Of a stretch of 53,645 nt of DNA, positions 42,677-50,412 are shown piece by piece (positions within the stretch are counted from its first letter, which is position 1; every line of letters begins with the position of its first letter). The stretch covers positions 16,686 to 70,330 of the forward strand of contig JALHMA010000002.1 of the NCBI GenBank assembly GCA_022844265.1, read 5' to 3'. The translations under genes were made by a program, and so were the position numbers. The notes beneath the pieces are model-generated. The model was not told the origin of the DNA. It saw only the letters and a program-made list of their open reading frames with translations, and did no database searches. This stretch comes from Saprospiraceae bacterium. GTDB taxonomy: Bacteria; Bacteroidota; Bacteroidia; Chitinophagales; Saprospiraceae.

Positions 42677-43462
42677 ATGAGAAGCAACCACGAAATTGAC
42701 TACAAAATCCACGGCGAAGAGATGCAATGCGTCGAAATTGAACTTGATCCGCAAGAAACGGTCATCGCCGAGTCGGGCAGTTTTATGTTTATGGACGAAG
42801 GCATCGAAATGGCCACCGTTTTTGGTGACGGCAGCGGTCGGGCGGAAGGGTTTTTCGGAAAACTCATGACGGCGGGTAAACGCCTGCTGACAGGTGAAAG
42901 CCTGTTTATGACGACTTTCACCAACCATGTGCACGGAAAACAAAAGGTGACTTTTGCAGCGCCTTATGCCGGTAAAATTGTGCCCTTGGATTTGATGCAT
43001 TATAACGGTAAAATTATTTGCCAAAAAGACGCATTCCTCTGCGCCGCCAAAGGTGTACAGGTGGGCATCGAATTCCAGCGCAAACTGGGCACAGGCCTGT
43101 TTGGCGGCGAAGGTTTTATCATGCAAAAATTGGAAGGCGACGGCATGGCATTCGTACATGCGGGCGGTTATATCCTCGAACGCGAATTGCAGGTCGGTGA
43201 AACCCTGCGGGTCGATACCGGCTGTATTGTTGCATTTACCAGCAGGGTAGACTATGATATTCAGTTCGTAAAAGGGGTGCGCAATATGGTTTTCGGCGGC
43301 GAAGGTTTGTTTTTCGCCGTGCTGCGTGGCCCGGGAAAGGTATGGTTGCAATCACTGCCGGTCAGCCGTTTGGCGGCCAAGATCATTTCCTACGGCACGT
43401 ACAACCGCAAAGAAGAAGGAAGTATCCTCGGCGGTCTGGGTAATATGCTGGACGGGAATTAA
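42677..43462 (+). CDS. AIM24/TIGR00266-family protein
   Basis: A 262-aa cytoplasmic protein. Family hallmarks: [31 protein letters not shown] in pieces ([13 protein letters not shown]), and a late [22 protein letters not shown] (GPGKVWLQS). Such proteins form beta-sandwich trimers; the mitochondrial homologue AIM24 is linked to membrane organisation, bacterial function unclear. ATG at 42677 is preferred; 28 upstream codons read through the heptad run. The next gene, tyrS, has its own promoter box. Confidence 0.93.
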   Translation: MRSNHEIDYKIHGEEMQCVEIELDPQETVIAESGSFMFMDEGIEMATVFGDGSGRAEGFFGKLMTAGKRLLTGESLFMTTFTNHVHGKQKVTFAAPYAGKIVPLDLMHYNGKIICQKDAFLCAAKGVQVGIEFQRKLGTGLFGGEGFIMQKLEGDGMAFVHAGGYILERELQVGETLRVDTGCIVAFTSRVDYDIQFVKGVRNMVFGGEGLFFAVLRGPGKVWLQSLPVSRLAAKIISYGTYNRKEEGSILGGLGNMLDGN

Positions 43463-43490
43463 ATCATTATGACAAATTGGAATGTTGCTC

Positions 43491-43498
43491 TACTTTTG
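43491..43498 (+). promoter_or_regulatory. -7 box (TACTTTTG) upstream of tyrS
   Basis: Exact TAnnTTTG match, 68 nt before the ATG at 43567, leaving a long leader with no obvious riboswitch or T-box. Confidence 0.5.
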
Positions 43499-43566
43499 CG
43501 GCCCCTTGGGAAACTTTTATCCCGTTTTTATCATTCCCTTGTGGCAACAACTAACGCAACATAGAC

Positions 43567-44844
43567 ATGGACTTTGTTTCAGAACTCCGCTGGCGCGGAC
43601 TTATTCACGATGTAACACCGGGTATCGAAGAGCACATGCAAAAAGGCCCGATACGCGCTTATATCGGTTTCGACCCTACGGCTTCTTCGCTGACGATTGG
43701 AAATTATGTCCAGATCATGCTGCTGACCTTCCTGCAACGCGCGGGACACCAACCTGTTGTGCTTATGGGCGGCGCTACCGGGCGCATTGGCGACCCGAGT
43801 GGAAAAGACAAGGAACGTGAACTGAAAAGTTACGATGAACTGGATGGCAATATTGCCCGCCAGATGTTGCAGATGAAGCAATTTCTGAACTTCGATCCCG
43901 CGTTATCCAACCATGCCCTGCTGCTCAATAACTACGACTTTTACAAAGACATGAACGTACTCGATTTCCTGCGGGACGTTGGTAAGTACCTGACTGTCAA
44001 TTACATGATGTCGAAGGAAAGTGTGAAACGCCGCATAGAAGGAGAAACAGGCATTTCCTTTACCGAATTCAGTTACCAGTTGCTGCAAGGCTACGATTTT
44101 GTTTTATTGAATCGCGAGCACAAGATCAGCGTACAGATGGGCGGCTCGGATCAATACGGCAACATCACTGCCGGGGTAGAACTGGCCCGCAAGATCGACG
44201 AAGCCAAAGTATTTGCACTGACCACGCCGCTGCTGACCAAAGCGGACGGTACCAAATTTGGCAAAAGCGAAGGCGGCAATATCTGGCTGGACCCGGCTAT
44301 GACCAGCCCTTACAAATTTTACCAGTTCTGGTTGAACGCGGATGACCGCGATCTACCCAAATACCTGCGTTACTTCTCCCTGCGCGGAAAGGAAGAAATA
44401 GAAGCATTGGAAAGTACCGAAACACCACAGGCCATCAAGCGCGTTTTTGCGGAAGAAATGACCAGACGGGTGCATGGAGATGCCACTTTTGAAGCGGTAT
44501 TGGCGGTTTCGGCGTTGCTGTTTGATCCGAAAGCCGATGCGGAGACGCTGCGCAGCCTCGATGCCAACATGCTGGCGCAGGTAGTGGAAGAAATACCTTC
44601 ACCTAAAATATCGGCTTCGTTGTTGCTGGAACCTCAAAATCTGCTGGACTTTTTAAGCGATCAAACAGGCATTTTATCGAGCCGTACGGAAGCAAAAAAA
44701 GCCATTCAGAACAACGCAATTTCTGTCAATAAGGTCAAAATAACCGATTTGAATACCACAGTAAGCGATACAGACTTGCTGCATGGACGATTCATTATGG
44801 TGGAAAATGGTAAGAAAAACAAGTTTTTGGTGGAAATCACTTAA
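43567..44844 (+). CDS. tyrS: Tyrosine-tRNA ligase
   Basis: A 425-aa class I aminoacyl-tRNA synthetase that charges tRNA-Tyr. The catalytic half has YIGFDPTASSLTIGNY, where the usual HIGH motif reads TIGN (43-46), then GRIGDPSGKDKER, GGSDQYGNI, KADGTKFGKSEGG (KMSKS equivalent KFGKS) and the C-terminal S4-like RNA-binding domain (about 360-425: ILSSRTEAKKAIQNNAISVN). Thr for His in the HIGH motif is worth noting but the rest is canonical. Stop overlaps the convergent Uma2 gene by 8 nt. Confidence 0.97.
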   Translation: MDFVSELRWRGLIHDVTPGIEEHMQKGPIRAYIGFDPTASSLTIGNYVQIMLLTFLQRAGHQPVVLMGGATGRIGDPSGKDKERELKSYDELDGNIARQMLQMKQFLNFDPALSNHALLLNNYDFYKDMNVLDFLRDVGKYLTVNYMMSKESVKRRIEGETGISFTEFSYQLLQGYDFVLLNREHKISVQMGGSDQYGNITAGVELARKIDEAKVFALTTPLLTKADGTKFGKSEGGNIWLDPAMTSPYKFYQFWLNADDRDLPKYLRYFSLRGKEEIEALESTETPQAIKRVFAEEMTRRVHGDATFEAVLAVSALLFDPKADAETLRSLDANMLAQVVEEIPSPKISASLLLEPQNLLDFLSDQTGILSSRTEAKKAIQNNAISVNKVKITDLNTTVSDTDLLHGRFIMVENGKKNKFLVEIT

Positions 44845-45457
44845 ACAAATCCGCCAACCGCAACTCAAACCCCGGCAGCACCTCGCCACCTGATAAAGTG
44901 TCGTCAAAAGAAACGGTCTGTATATCGCCATTCTCTGTGTACACAAATGTCTTGCGGCCCTGTGGATCGACGAGCCAGCCCAGGCGGCAGCCGACGGCGA
45001 TATATTCCTCCATTTTCTCCTTCAAATAAGCCAGGCTTTGATCTTCCGACCGAAGTTCCAGTACAAAGTCTGGCGCAATGGGTGCAAAGCGTTTGCGTTC
45101 AGCCTGGGTCAATGCTTCCCAGCGGTCTTTGCGTATCCAGGCTAAATCGGGTGAACGTTCAGCGCCGTTGGGTAGTTTAAAACCGGTGGAAGAGTCGAAA
45201 CCTTCTCCCAATTGATATTTTCGATTCCAAATAGCCAACTCCGCTACAATTTCAAAGTTCTTATTGCCAGTTTCAGATGTTGTGGGGGCCATAATGAAGA
45301 TGTTTTTCTGTGCATCGCGCTCGATGCGCAACTCGGGATTAAGTTGACAGAACTCAAAAAATGTTTCATCATTCATGACGCTGTTGGGTAGCCTGAAAGA
45401 AATGCCCGGAAATGTTTGTTCATCTTGCTCAGGAGTAACATGCAGTGCTGCTGTCAT
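44837..45457 (-). CDS. Uma2 family endonuclease-like protein
   Basis: A 206-aa PD-(D/E)xK-type restriction-fold protein (DUF820). Features: MAPTTSETGNKNFEIVAELA, GFKLPNGAERSPDLAWIRKDRW with the conserved SPDLAW acidic residue, FVLELRSEDQSLAYLKEKMEEYIAVGCRLGWLVDP (LELRS and GWLVDP blocks). Uma2 proteins are common in cyanobacteria and in some Bacteroidota, often in many copies; their role is unknown. Convergent with tyrS. Promoter box at 45475-45482. Confidence 0.93.
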   Translation of the reverse strand: MTAALHVTPEQDEQTFPGISFRLPNSVMNDETFFEFCQLNPELRIERDAQKNIFIMAPTTSETGNKNFEIVAELAIWNRKYQLGEGFDSSTGFKLPNGAERSPDLAWIRKDRWEALTQAERKRFAPIAPDFVLELRSEDQSLAYLKEKMEEYIAVGCRLGWLVDPQGRKTFVYTENGDIQTVSFDDTLSGGEVLPGFELRLADLFK

Positions 45458-45474
45458 AAGAAATGATTTTGAAA

Positions 45475-45482
45475 CAAAAATA
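45475..45482 (-). promoter_or_regulatory. -7 box (TATTTTTG) of the Uma2 gene
   Basis: Exact TAnnTTTG match on the minus strand, 17 nt before the ATG at 45457. Confidence 0.58.
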
Positions 45483-45536
45483 ACGGAATTTCACAAATAT
45501 CTGCACCTGAAAAACAGCATCACCGTTTTTCACCCC

Positions 45537-45562
45537 AATAACTGATAACGAATAACCGATAA
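45537..45562. repeat. Solo heptad run (ataactg/ataaccg)
   Basis: Four heptads running straight into the stop codon (45563-45565) of the cystathionine beta-synthase gene. Same word family as the arms at 50.3 kb. Confidence 0.65.
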
Positions 45563-46921
45563 CTATATGGCCTGAATCAAATCATACTGTGTCACAATAT
45601 GCAAGCCGCCGGAACGGTCGGTCGCAATAACGGCAGGAATATCCTTGCTGATAAAGCGGTTTAGGTGACTGATCGGCATGTTGTCTTTCACCACCGGAAA
45701 TGCTTCGCCCATGACCGCTTTGAGTGGCTTTTCCGCATTTTGCAGCGGGTTTTCCAGCAGAATATGCAGCACCTGTGTTTCGGTGATGGAGCCGACTACT
45801 TTGTCGCCGTCCTGTACGGGCAGTTGACTGATGTCGTGCGATTTCATCAGGTTGAATGCGCTGCGCACCGTGTCATCCACCTGTGCGGCCAGGAAACGGC
45901 GGTCTTTTTTGCGGGCGATCAGGTCGCTTACTTTCATTTCTTCTTCCAGGAACCCGCGTTCACGCATCCAGTCGTCGTTGTAGATTTTGCCGACATAACG
46001 GCTGCCGTGGTCATGGAAAATGAGCACTACCACGTCATTTTTCTTCAGGCGGCCGCGCAGTTGCCACAGTGCGCCCATAGCGCTGCCTGCGGAATAACCC
46101 AGTAGAATTCCTTCTTCGCGGGCGAGCCGACGCGCCCATAGCGCCGCATCTTTATCACTTACTTTTTCAAATAAATCAATGAGTCCGAAATCGACGTTGG
46201 CGGGAAGAATATCTTCCCCGATGCCTTCTGTGATGTAAGGGTAAATCTCTTTGGGGTCAAAAACGCCCGTTTCATGGTATTTTTTGAACACAGAACCGTA
46301 CGTGTCGGCGCCCCATACCTGAATATTCGGATTTTTTTCTTTCAGGAATTTGGCCACGCCGCTGACCGTTCCGCCAGTACCCACACCTACTACGAGGTGC
46401 GTGATTTTGCCATCAGTTTGTTCCCATATTTCGGGGCCGGTACTTTCGTAATGCGCCTGGCGATTGGAGAGATTGTCGTATTGATTGCACCAAAACGAAT
46501 TCGGAATTTCGGTGCTGAGTCGACGCGCTACGGAATAGTAGGAGCGTGGGTCGTTGGGCTCTACGTTGGTTGGGCAAACAATCACTTCTGCGCCAACAGC
46601 CTTTAATAAATCGACTTTTTCCTTGCTCTGTTTATCCGTTGTGGTAAAAATGCAGCGATATCCGCGTACACAGCCCACTAAAGCGAGTCCCATACCCGTG
46701 TTGCCGGAGGTGCATTCGATGATCGTACCGCCCGGTTTGAGATCTCCCCGCGCCTCGGCGTCATCGATCATTTTGACCGCCATACGGTCTTTGGTGCTGT
46801 GTCCCGGATTGAATGTTTCCACTTTGGAAAGCACCAAAGCAGGTATATCGGCCGCGACATTGTTCAGTTTTACAAGCGGGGTGTTGCCTATGGTTTCGAG
46901 GATATTTTTCTTATAATTCAT
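45563..46921 (-). CDS. Cystathionine beta-synthase-like PLP enzyme with CBS pair
   Basis: A 452-aa enzyme. The PLP domain (about 1-320) has NTPLVKL, FNPGHSTKDR with PLP Lys44, ECTSGNTGMGLA, WCNQYDN and VVGVGTGGTVSG. Two CBS domains follow (about 335-452) for nucleotide regulation. It condenses homocysteine and serine to cystathionine, or makes cysteine from activated serine. The usual GGSxKDR is here GHSTKDR. The ATG at 46921 is chosen because the promoter box at 46985-46992 overlaps the longer frame's TTG start. No cystathionine gamma-lyase is nearby. Confidence 0.93.
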   Translation of the reverse strand: MNYKKNILETIGNTPLVKLNNVAADIPALVLSKVETFNPGHSTKDRMAVKMIDDAEARGDLKPGGTIIECTSGNTGMGLALVGCVRGYRCIFTTTDKQSKEKVDLLKAVGAEVIVCPTNVEPNDPRSYYSVARRLSTEIPNSFWCNQYDNLSNRQAHYESTGPEIWEQTDGKITHLVVGVGTGGTVSGVAKFLKEKNPNIQVWGADTYGSVFKKYHETGVFDPKEIYPYITEGIGEDILPANVDFGLIDLFEKVSDKDAALWARRLAREEGILLGYSAGSAMGALWQLRGRLKKNDVVVLIFHDHGSRYVGKIYNDDWMRERGFLEEEMKVSDLIARKKDRRFLAAQVDDTVRSAFNLMKSHDISQLPVQDGDKVVGSITETQVLHILLENPLQNAEKPLKAVMGEAFPVVKDNMPISHLNRFISKDIPAVIATDRSGGLHIVTQYDLIQAI

Positions 46922-46984
46922 TCGTTGACTATATTTTTTGCCAGGACAAAATTCAAAAAGTGTTTCAGTTGGATTTGGAGCGCG

Positions 46985-46992
46985 CAAAATTA
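46985..46992 (-). promoter_or_regulatory. -7 box (TAATTTTG) of the cystathionine beta-synthase gene
   Basis: Exact TAnnTTTG match on the minus strand, 63 nt before the ATG at 46921. Confidence 0.55.
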
Positions 46993-47052
46993 GCGCTTTT
47001 ATACCCCGTTGAAAACGATTTTGTTGATTTTACAAAAAAGGAATACGGGGTT

Positions 47053-47155
47053 AGGATAAAAAGAACACGGATTGAATGGATGAGACACGGATTTAAGCGT
47101 ACAAAAAACTTAAAAATCCGTGTCTCATCCATTCAATCCGTGTTCCTTTTATCCT
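47053..47155. repeat. 42-bp palindrome (acacggattgaa family)
   Basis: Arms 47053-47094 and 47114-47155 are reverse complements with one mismatch. Related to 22895-22987, but both arms here read gaatgg where both arms there read gaaggg. Between two genes on the minus strand. Confidence 0.95.
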
Positions 47156-47181
47156 ATTCTAAATCCGGAAACGCAGTATTG

Positions 47182-47904
47182 TTATTCTTCCACCGGCGCA
47201 GGGATGGTCGCCAGACTCACGATATTATCATTGGGTTCATCGCTTTCAATGAGTCCGTCGCGCAAACGCACCACGCGGTGGGCATGCAGCGCAATGTCAT
47301 GTTCGTGCGTAACCAGGATGACCGTGTTGCCTGCTTTATGGATTTGTTCAAACAAGCCCATGATTTCATAGGATGTTTTACTGTCCAGGTTACCGGTCGG
47401 TTCGTCGGCCAGAATAATAGCCGGATCGTTCACCAAAGCACGTGCCACGGCGACGCGTTGGCGCTGACCGCCGGAAAGTTCGTTGGGTTTGTGGTTCACA
47501 CGGTCGCCGAGGCCGACCGATTCCAGCACTTTGCGGGCCTTGGCAAGTCGTTCTTCCCTGCCGATACCTGCATATACCAGCGGCAGCGCTACGTTTTCCA
47601 GCGCCGACAACCGGGGCATCAGGTTGAATGTCTGGAATACAAATCCGATTTCCTTGTTTCGCACTTCTGCCAGTTCGCCGTCGTCCATGGTGCTGACTTC
47701 CGTGCCGTTGAGCCAGTATTCGCCGCTGGTAGGGGAGTCCAGGCAGCCAAGCAGGTTCATGAGCGTGGACTTGCCACTACCTGAAGGCCCCATGAGTGCG
47801 ACGTATTCATTTTTGGCGATATCCAGAGATACGGTTTTGAGCGCCTCGACGATTTCGGCGCCCATAATATATGTCTTGTTGAGATTTTTGATTGAAATCA
47901 GCAT
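47182..47904 (-). CDS. ABC transporter ATP-binding protein, MacB type
   Basis: A 240-aa ATPase. Walker [11 protein letters not shown]-loop [12 protein letters not shown], signature [15 protein letters not shown], Walker [14 protein letters not shown]-loop LVTHEHD. The [16 protein letters not shown] opening and LALP-type spacing ([10 protein letters not shown]) match the MacB/lipoprotein-export group. It lies 42 nt after the 54-aa membrane protein gene and after gatC on the same strand, so the three probably share an operon. No permease gene is adjacent. Confidence 0.93.
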   Translation of the reverse strand: MLISIKNLNKTYIMGAEIVEALKTVSLDIAKNEYVALMGPSGSGKSTLMNLLGCLDSPTSGEYWLNGTEVSTMDDGELAEVRNKEIGFVFQTFNLMPRLSALENVALPLVYAGIGREERLAKARKVLESVGLGDRVNHKPNELSGGQRQRVAVARALVNDPAIILADEPTGNLDSKTSYEIMGLFEQIHKAGNTVILVTHEHDIALHAHRVVRLRDGLIESDEPNDNIVSLATIPAPVEE

Positions 47905-47946
47905 TTTTCAGTACGATGTATATGAAAAGGATGTGTATGCAGGATA

Positions 47947-48111
47947 TCAGGTTCGTTTTTTTCTTAAAAACAATCCCGTTACTACGGCAAATAAACCGAC
48001 GAGCAAACCGGTAAATTTGCCAATCAGGTAGGGAAACCAGCGATCTGCAATGAAGTAGAGCAAAATGGCAACAACCCCGAAAATAATGATCCAGTAAAGT
48101 GGTTTTCGCAT
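47947..48111 (-). CDS. Small two-helix membrane protein (54 aa)
   Basis: A minus-strand frame of 54 residues: MRKPLYWIIIFGVVAILLYF, a short basic loop around DRWFPYLIGK, and a second hydrophobic stretch (TGLLVGLFAVVTGLFLRKKRT). Two membrane helices with a positive C-terminal end on the cytoplasmic side. Its ATG is 2 nt after the gatC stop, so translation is coupled to gatC. No family recognised. Confidence 0.75.
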   Translation of the reverse strand: MRKPLYWIIIFGVVAILLYFIADRWFPYLIGKFTGLLVGLFAVVTGLFLRKKRT

Positions 48112-48113
48112 GT

Positions 48114-48401
48114 TTAATCAATCATTTTAGGTACCATAAAAAACTGCCCGTTTTGCTCCGGGGCGTTTTGCAGCGCTTCTGATGTAGTGAGTTGTCGGCC
48201 CACTTCGTCCGCTCTCAGTACATTTACGGCATCATTGAGGTATACCAGTGGTTCTACATGCTCCGTATCTAAAGCGCGCAGGGTGTCTACCATATCCAGA
48301 ATGCGCTGAAGATCGCCTGTAAGTTTTTCACGTTCGGCATCTCCGAGTTGCAAACGGGATAGTTTTTCAAGGCGTGAAATAAGCGCTGCATCGATTTGCA
48401 T
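48114..48401 (-). CDS. gatC: Aspartyl/glutamyl-tRNA amidotransferase subunit C
   Basis: A 95-aa subunit of the GatCAB amidotransferase, which converts misacylated Asp-tRNA-Asn or Glu-tRNA-Gln. Features: LISRLEKLSRLQLGDAEREKLTGDLQRILDMVDTL (ISRLEKLSRLQL, DLQRILDMVDTL), VEPLV, RADEV, and the C-terminal FMVPKMID, which are the conserved GatC core. Length is normal. gatA and gatB are not adjacent. The next gene starts 2 nt after its stop. Confidence 0.94.
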   Translation of the reverse strand: MQIDAALISRLEKLSRLQLGDAEREKLTGDLQRILDMVDTLRALDTEHVEPLVYLNDAVNVLRADEVGRQLTTSEALQNAPEQNGQFFMVPKMID

Positions 48402-48528
48402 AAAAAAAGGTTAGAAGTTTGTGACAATATGACCGTTCAACGTGGCCTGTCACTCGTTGAACGAAATTTAATTTATCGGATGTTGATAAAAAATGTGCGG
48501 GAAGGGCAATACCCAACGGCCAACAATT

Positions 48529-48536
48529 TACCTTCG
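48529..48536 (+). promoter_or_regulatory. -7 box (TACCTTCG) of the deoxynucleoside kinase gene
   Basis: TACCTTCG, 20 nt before the ATG at 48557. Confidence 0.55.
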
Positions 48537-48556
48537 CTGCGCACAAAAGTACAGCA

Positions 48557-49207
48557 ATGAATCAAAGCTTACCATCCGATAAATCAATTATCAAACATGT
48601 TGCCATCGCCGGGAATATCGGGGCGGGCAAAACGACCCTCTGTGAAATCCTGGCCCGCCACTTTGGGTGGGATGTTCACTACGAGGACACTGAAAGCAAT
48701 CCTTACCTGTCCGATTTTTATATGGACATGAAACGCTGGTCTTTCAACTTACAGGTTTTTTTCCTTTCCAGCCGCTATCAGCAGGTTTTGCGCATCCTGA
48801 ATGGCAATCGCACGGTCATACAGGATCGTACGATTTATGAAGATGCATTCATTTTTGCCCCGAATCTGGCAGATATGGGACTGATGGAGCGCCGGGATTT
48901 TGAAAACTACCTGACGCTTTTTCAGTCTATCGTTTCGCAGGTAAAAGCGCCGGATCTGCTGATTTACCTGAAAGCGAGTATCCCAACGCTGGTAGAACAC
49001 ATTCAAATGCGCGGGCGCGACTACGAAGGAAGTATCAGCATCGACTACCTCAAACGCCTCAACGAGCGCTACGACAACTGGATCGGCAACTACCGGGAAG
49101 GTAAATTGCTGGTGATCAATGTCGATCAACTGGATTTTTCCAGCAATAAAGAGGACTCCGGGAAGGTGCTGGAAATGGTACAGGCTGAATTACACGGATT
49201 ATTCTAA
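48557..49207 (+). CDS. Deoxynucleoside kinase (dNK/dGK family)
   Basis: A 216-aa kinase that phosphorylates deoxynucleosides for salvage. P-loop GNIGAGKTT (19-27), substrate block YEDTESNPYLSDFYMDM, the DRT variant of the DRS motif in VIQDRTIYED (about 93-99), and a lid region RGRDYEGSISIDYL with Arg residues. Purine versus pyrimidine preference cannot be decided. It is followed after 13 nt by the MmcQ/YjbR gene in the same direction. Confidence 0.94.
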   Translation: MNQSLPSDKSIIKHVAIAGNIGAGKTTLCEILARHFGWDVHYEDTESNPYLSDFYMDMKRWSFNLQVFFLSSRYQQVLRILNGNRTVIQDRTIYEDAFIFAPNLADMGLMERRDFENYLTLFQSIVSQVKAPDLLIYLKASIPTLVEHIQMRGRDYEGSISIDYLKRLNERYDNWIGNYREGKLLVINVDQLDFSSNKEDSGKVLEMVQAELHGLF

Positions 49208-49220
49208 ATATGCCAGGCCA

Positions 49221-49574
49221 ATGGATATCGAACAGTTTCGCGACTACTGTTTAGCCAAAAAAGGGGTCATCGAAGACTTTCCGTTCGGTGAAATGACGCT
49301 TTGCATGAAAGTGGTGGGCAAAATATTTGCCATCACAGGCCTCGATGGCGCACAGTTTACCGTAAACCTGAAATGCGATCCCGATTATGCACTGGAATTG
49401 CGCGAACAATATCCGGAAGTACAGCCCGGTTTCCACATGAATAAAAAGCACTGGAATACGGTCGATTTTGAAGGCTCGCTCGAAGAACGGCTGCTTCGCC
49501 ATCTTATCGATCACAGCTATGAGCAGGTGGTCAAGTCGCTGAAAAAGGCGGAAAAAGAAGCGCTGGAAGGTTGA
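49221..49574 (+). CDS. MmcQ/YjbR-family DNA-binding protein
   Basis: A 117-aa CyaY-like-fold protein. The start MDIEQFRDYCLAKKGVIEDFPFG, MKVVGKIFAI, VNLKCDPDYALELREQY and FHMNKKHWNTVDF (HMNKKHWN is diagnostic) fit MmcQ/YjbR, which binds double-stranded DNA in characterised members. ATG at 49221 gives the family N terminus; upstream codons to 49119 overlap the kinase gene. The last two codons are part of the 51-bp palindrome arm. Confidence 0.92.
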   Translation: MDIEQFRDYCLAKKGVIEDFPFGEMTLCMKVVGKIFAITGLDGAQFTVNLKCDPDYALELREQYPEVQPGFHMNKKHWNTVDFEGSLEERLLRHLIDHSYEQVVKSLKKAEKEALEG

Positions 49575-49691
49575 TGAGGGTTTATAAGGGTTGATAAGGT
49601 TGATATACAGCCACTCGAAAAGGGGACTTTCCTGCTTCATTCGAGTGGCTGTATATCAACCTTATCAACCCTTATAAACCTTCATCAACCT
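49568..49691. repeat. 51-bp palindrome overlapping a stop codon
   Basis: Arms 49568-49618 and 49641-49691 are reverse complements with one mismatch, extendable by one more pair. Outer words gggtttata/gggttgata repeat about every 9-10 nt. The left arm contains the MmcQ/YjbR stop codon (49572-49574) and the right arm ends one base before the stop of the next, convergent gene. Confidence 0.96.
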
Positions 49692-50294
49692 TTAATGAAC
49701 GAGCAAACTCAAAATCCCCGACGCCACCAGCGTCAGCCCCGTGATAATGCCTGCATTGTGCTCCCAGGCATGCCAATTGAGCCGGTGCAAGCCGCGTAAT
49801 GCCAGCCAAACCCAAACCACCATTCCCGTAACAGTCGTGATGCCATAAGTGAGGGCCAGCAAAGCCACAAACCACCAGCCGTACTGGCCTGCTGCCAGAA
49901 AATAGCCTTCAATTTCCAGACAGGGTGAAAAAAACATGGCCACAGCCAGCGATACTATGACGCCCCAACGCGTGGATTGACGATGCAAATGAAAATGGTG
50001 GTGGTAATAATGTGCCCAGATATAGTATCCTCCAAGTCCGATCAGCGCGACCGGAGCGATCCATTCTGTGAAATGTTCAGCCTGGCCGGCCAGTGCTCCT
50101 CCCAATGCAGCAAATATTCCGCCCACCAGGACCGTGCTCAGCACATGCATCAAACCTGCTAAAAAGGTAACCCACAATACCTTATAGTTGCTCCAGCTAT
50201 CCTGCCGGCCTATAGCCAGCACCGGCAGCCAGTGACTGGGTATCAGGGCATGAAATAAACTGAGCAGTGCACTCCCAACAAGTAAGGTCTCCAT
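49692..50294 (-). CDS. His-rich six-helix membrane protein, NicO/UreH-like
   Basis: A 200-aa inner-membrane protein with about six hydrophobic segments. HALIPSHWLP near the N terminus and a cytoplasmic or periplasmic His cluster HYYHHHFHLHR (about 96-106) resemble the NicO/RcnA/UreH metal-exporter superfamily, so metal (Ni/Co or similar) transport or handling is a reasonable guess. The ATG at 50294 is 1 nt from a palindrome arm that fills the upstream space, so the promoter must be inside the palindrome. Confidence 0.8.
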   Translation of the reverse strand: METLLVGSALLSLFHALIPSHWLPVLAIGRQDSWSNYKVLWVTFLAGLMHVLSTVLVGGIFAALGGALAGQAEHFTEWIAPVALIGLGGYYIWAHYYHHHFHLHRQSTRWGVIVSLAVAMFFSPCLEIEGYFLAAGQYGWWFVALLALTYGITTVTGMVVWVWLALRGLHRLNWHAWEHNAGIITGLTLVASGILSLLVH

Positions 50295-50295
50295 G

Positions 50296-50407
50296 TTTTG
50301 TTATCAGTTATCTGTTATCAGTTATCGGGGTTTCAGGCAGAAATTATGAGAGTATGCATCGTCCATTTCCCTATGCCGAAACTGATAACTGATAACTGAT
50401 AACAAAA
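50296..50407. repeat. Palindrome with gttatca heptads and gtttcaggc core, abutting a start codon
   Basis: Arms 50296-50321 and 50382-50407 are reverse complements with one mismatch. The core gtttcaggc (50330-50338) and loop word agtatgcat (50351-50359) match those of 6955-7087, while the heptads differ (gttatca versus agttatg). It fills the space between two genes. Confidence 0.9.
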
Positions 50408-50412
50408 AAGGT

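Noticed and set aside
46922-46987. Longer start for the cystathionine beta-synthase gene
   Set aside because: The TTG at 46987 is part of the TAATTTTG box, and the family N terminus begins at 46921.
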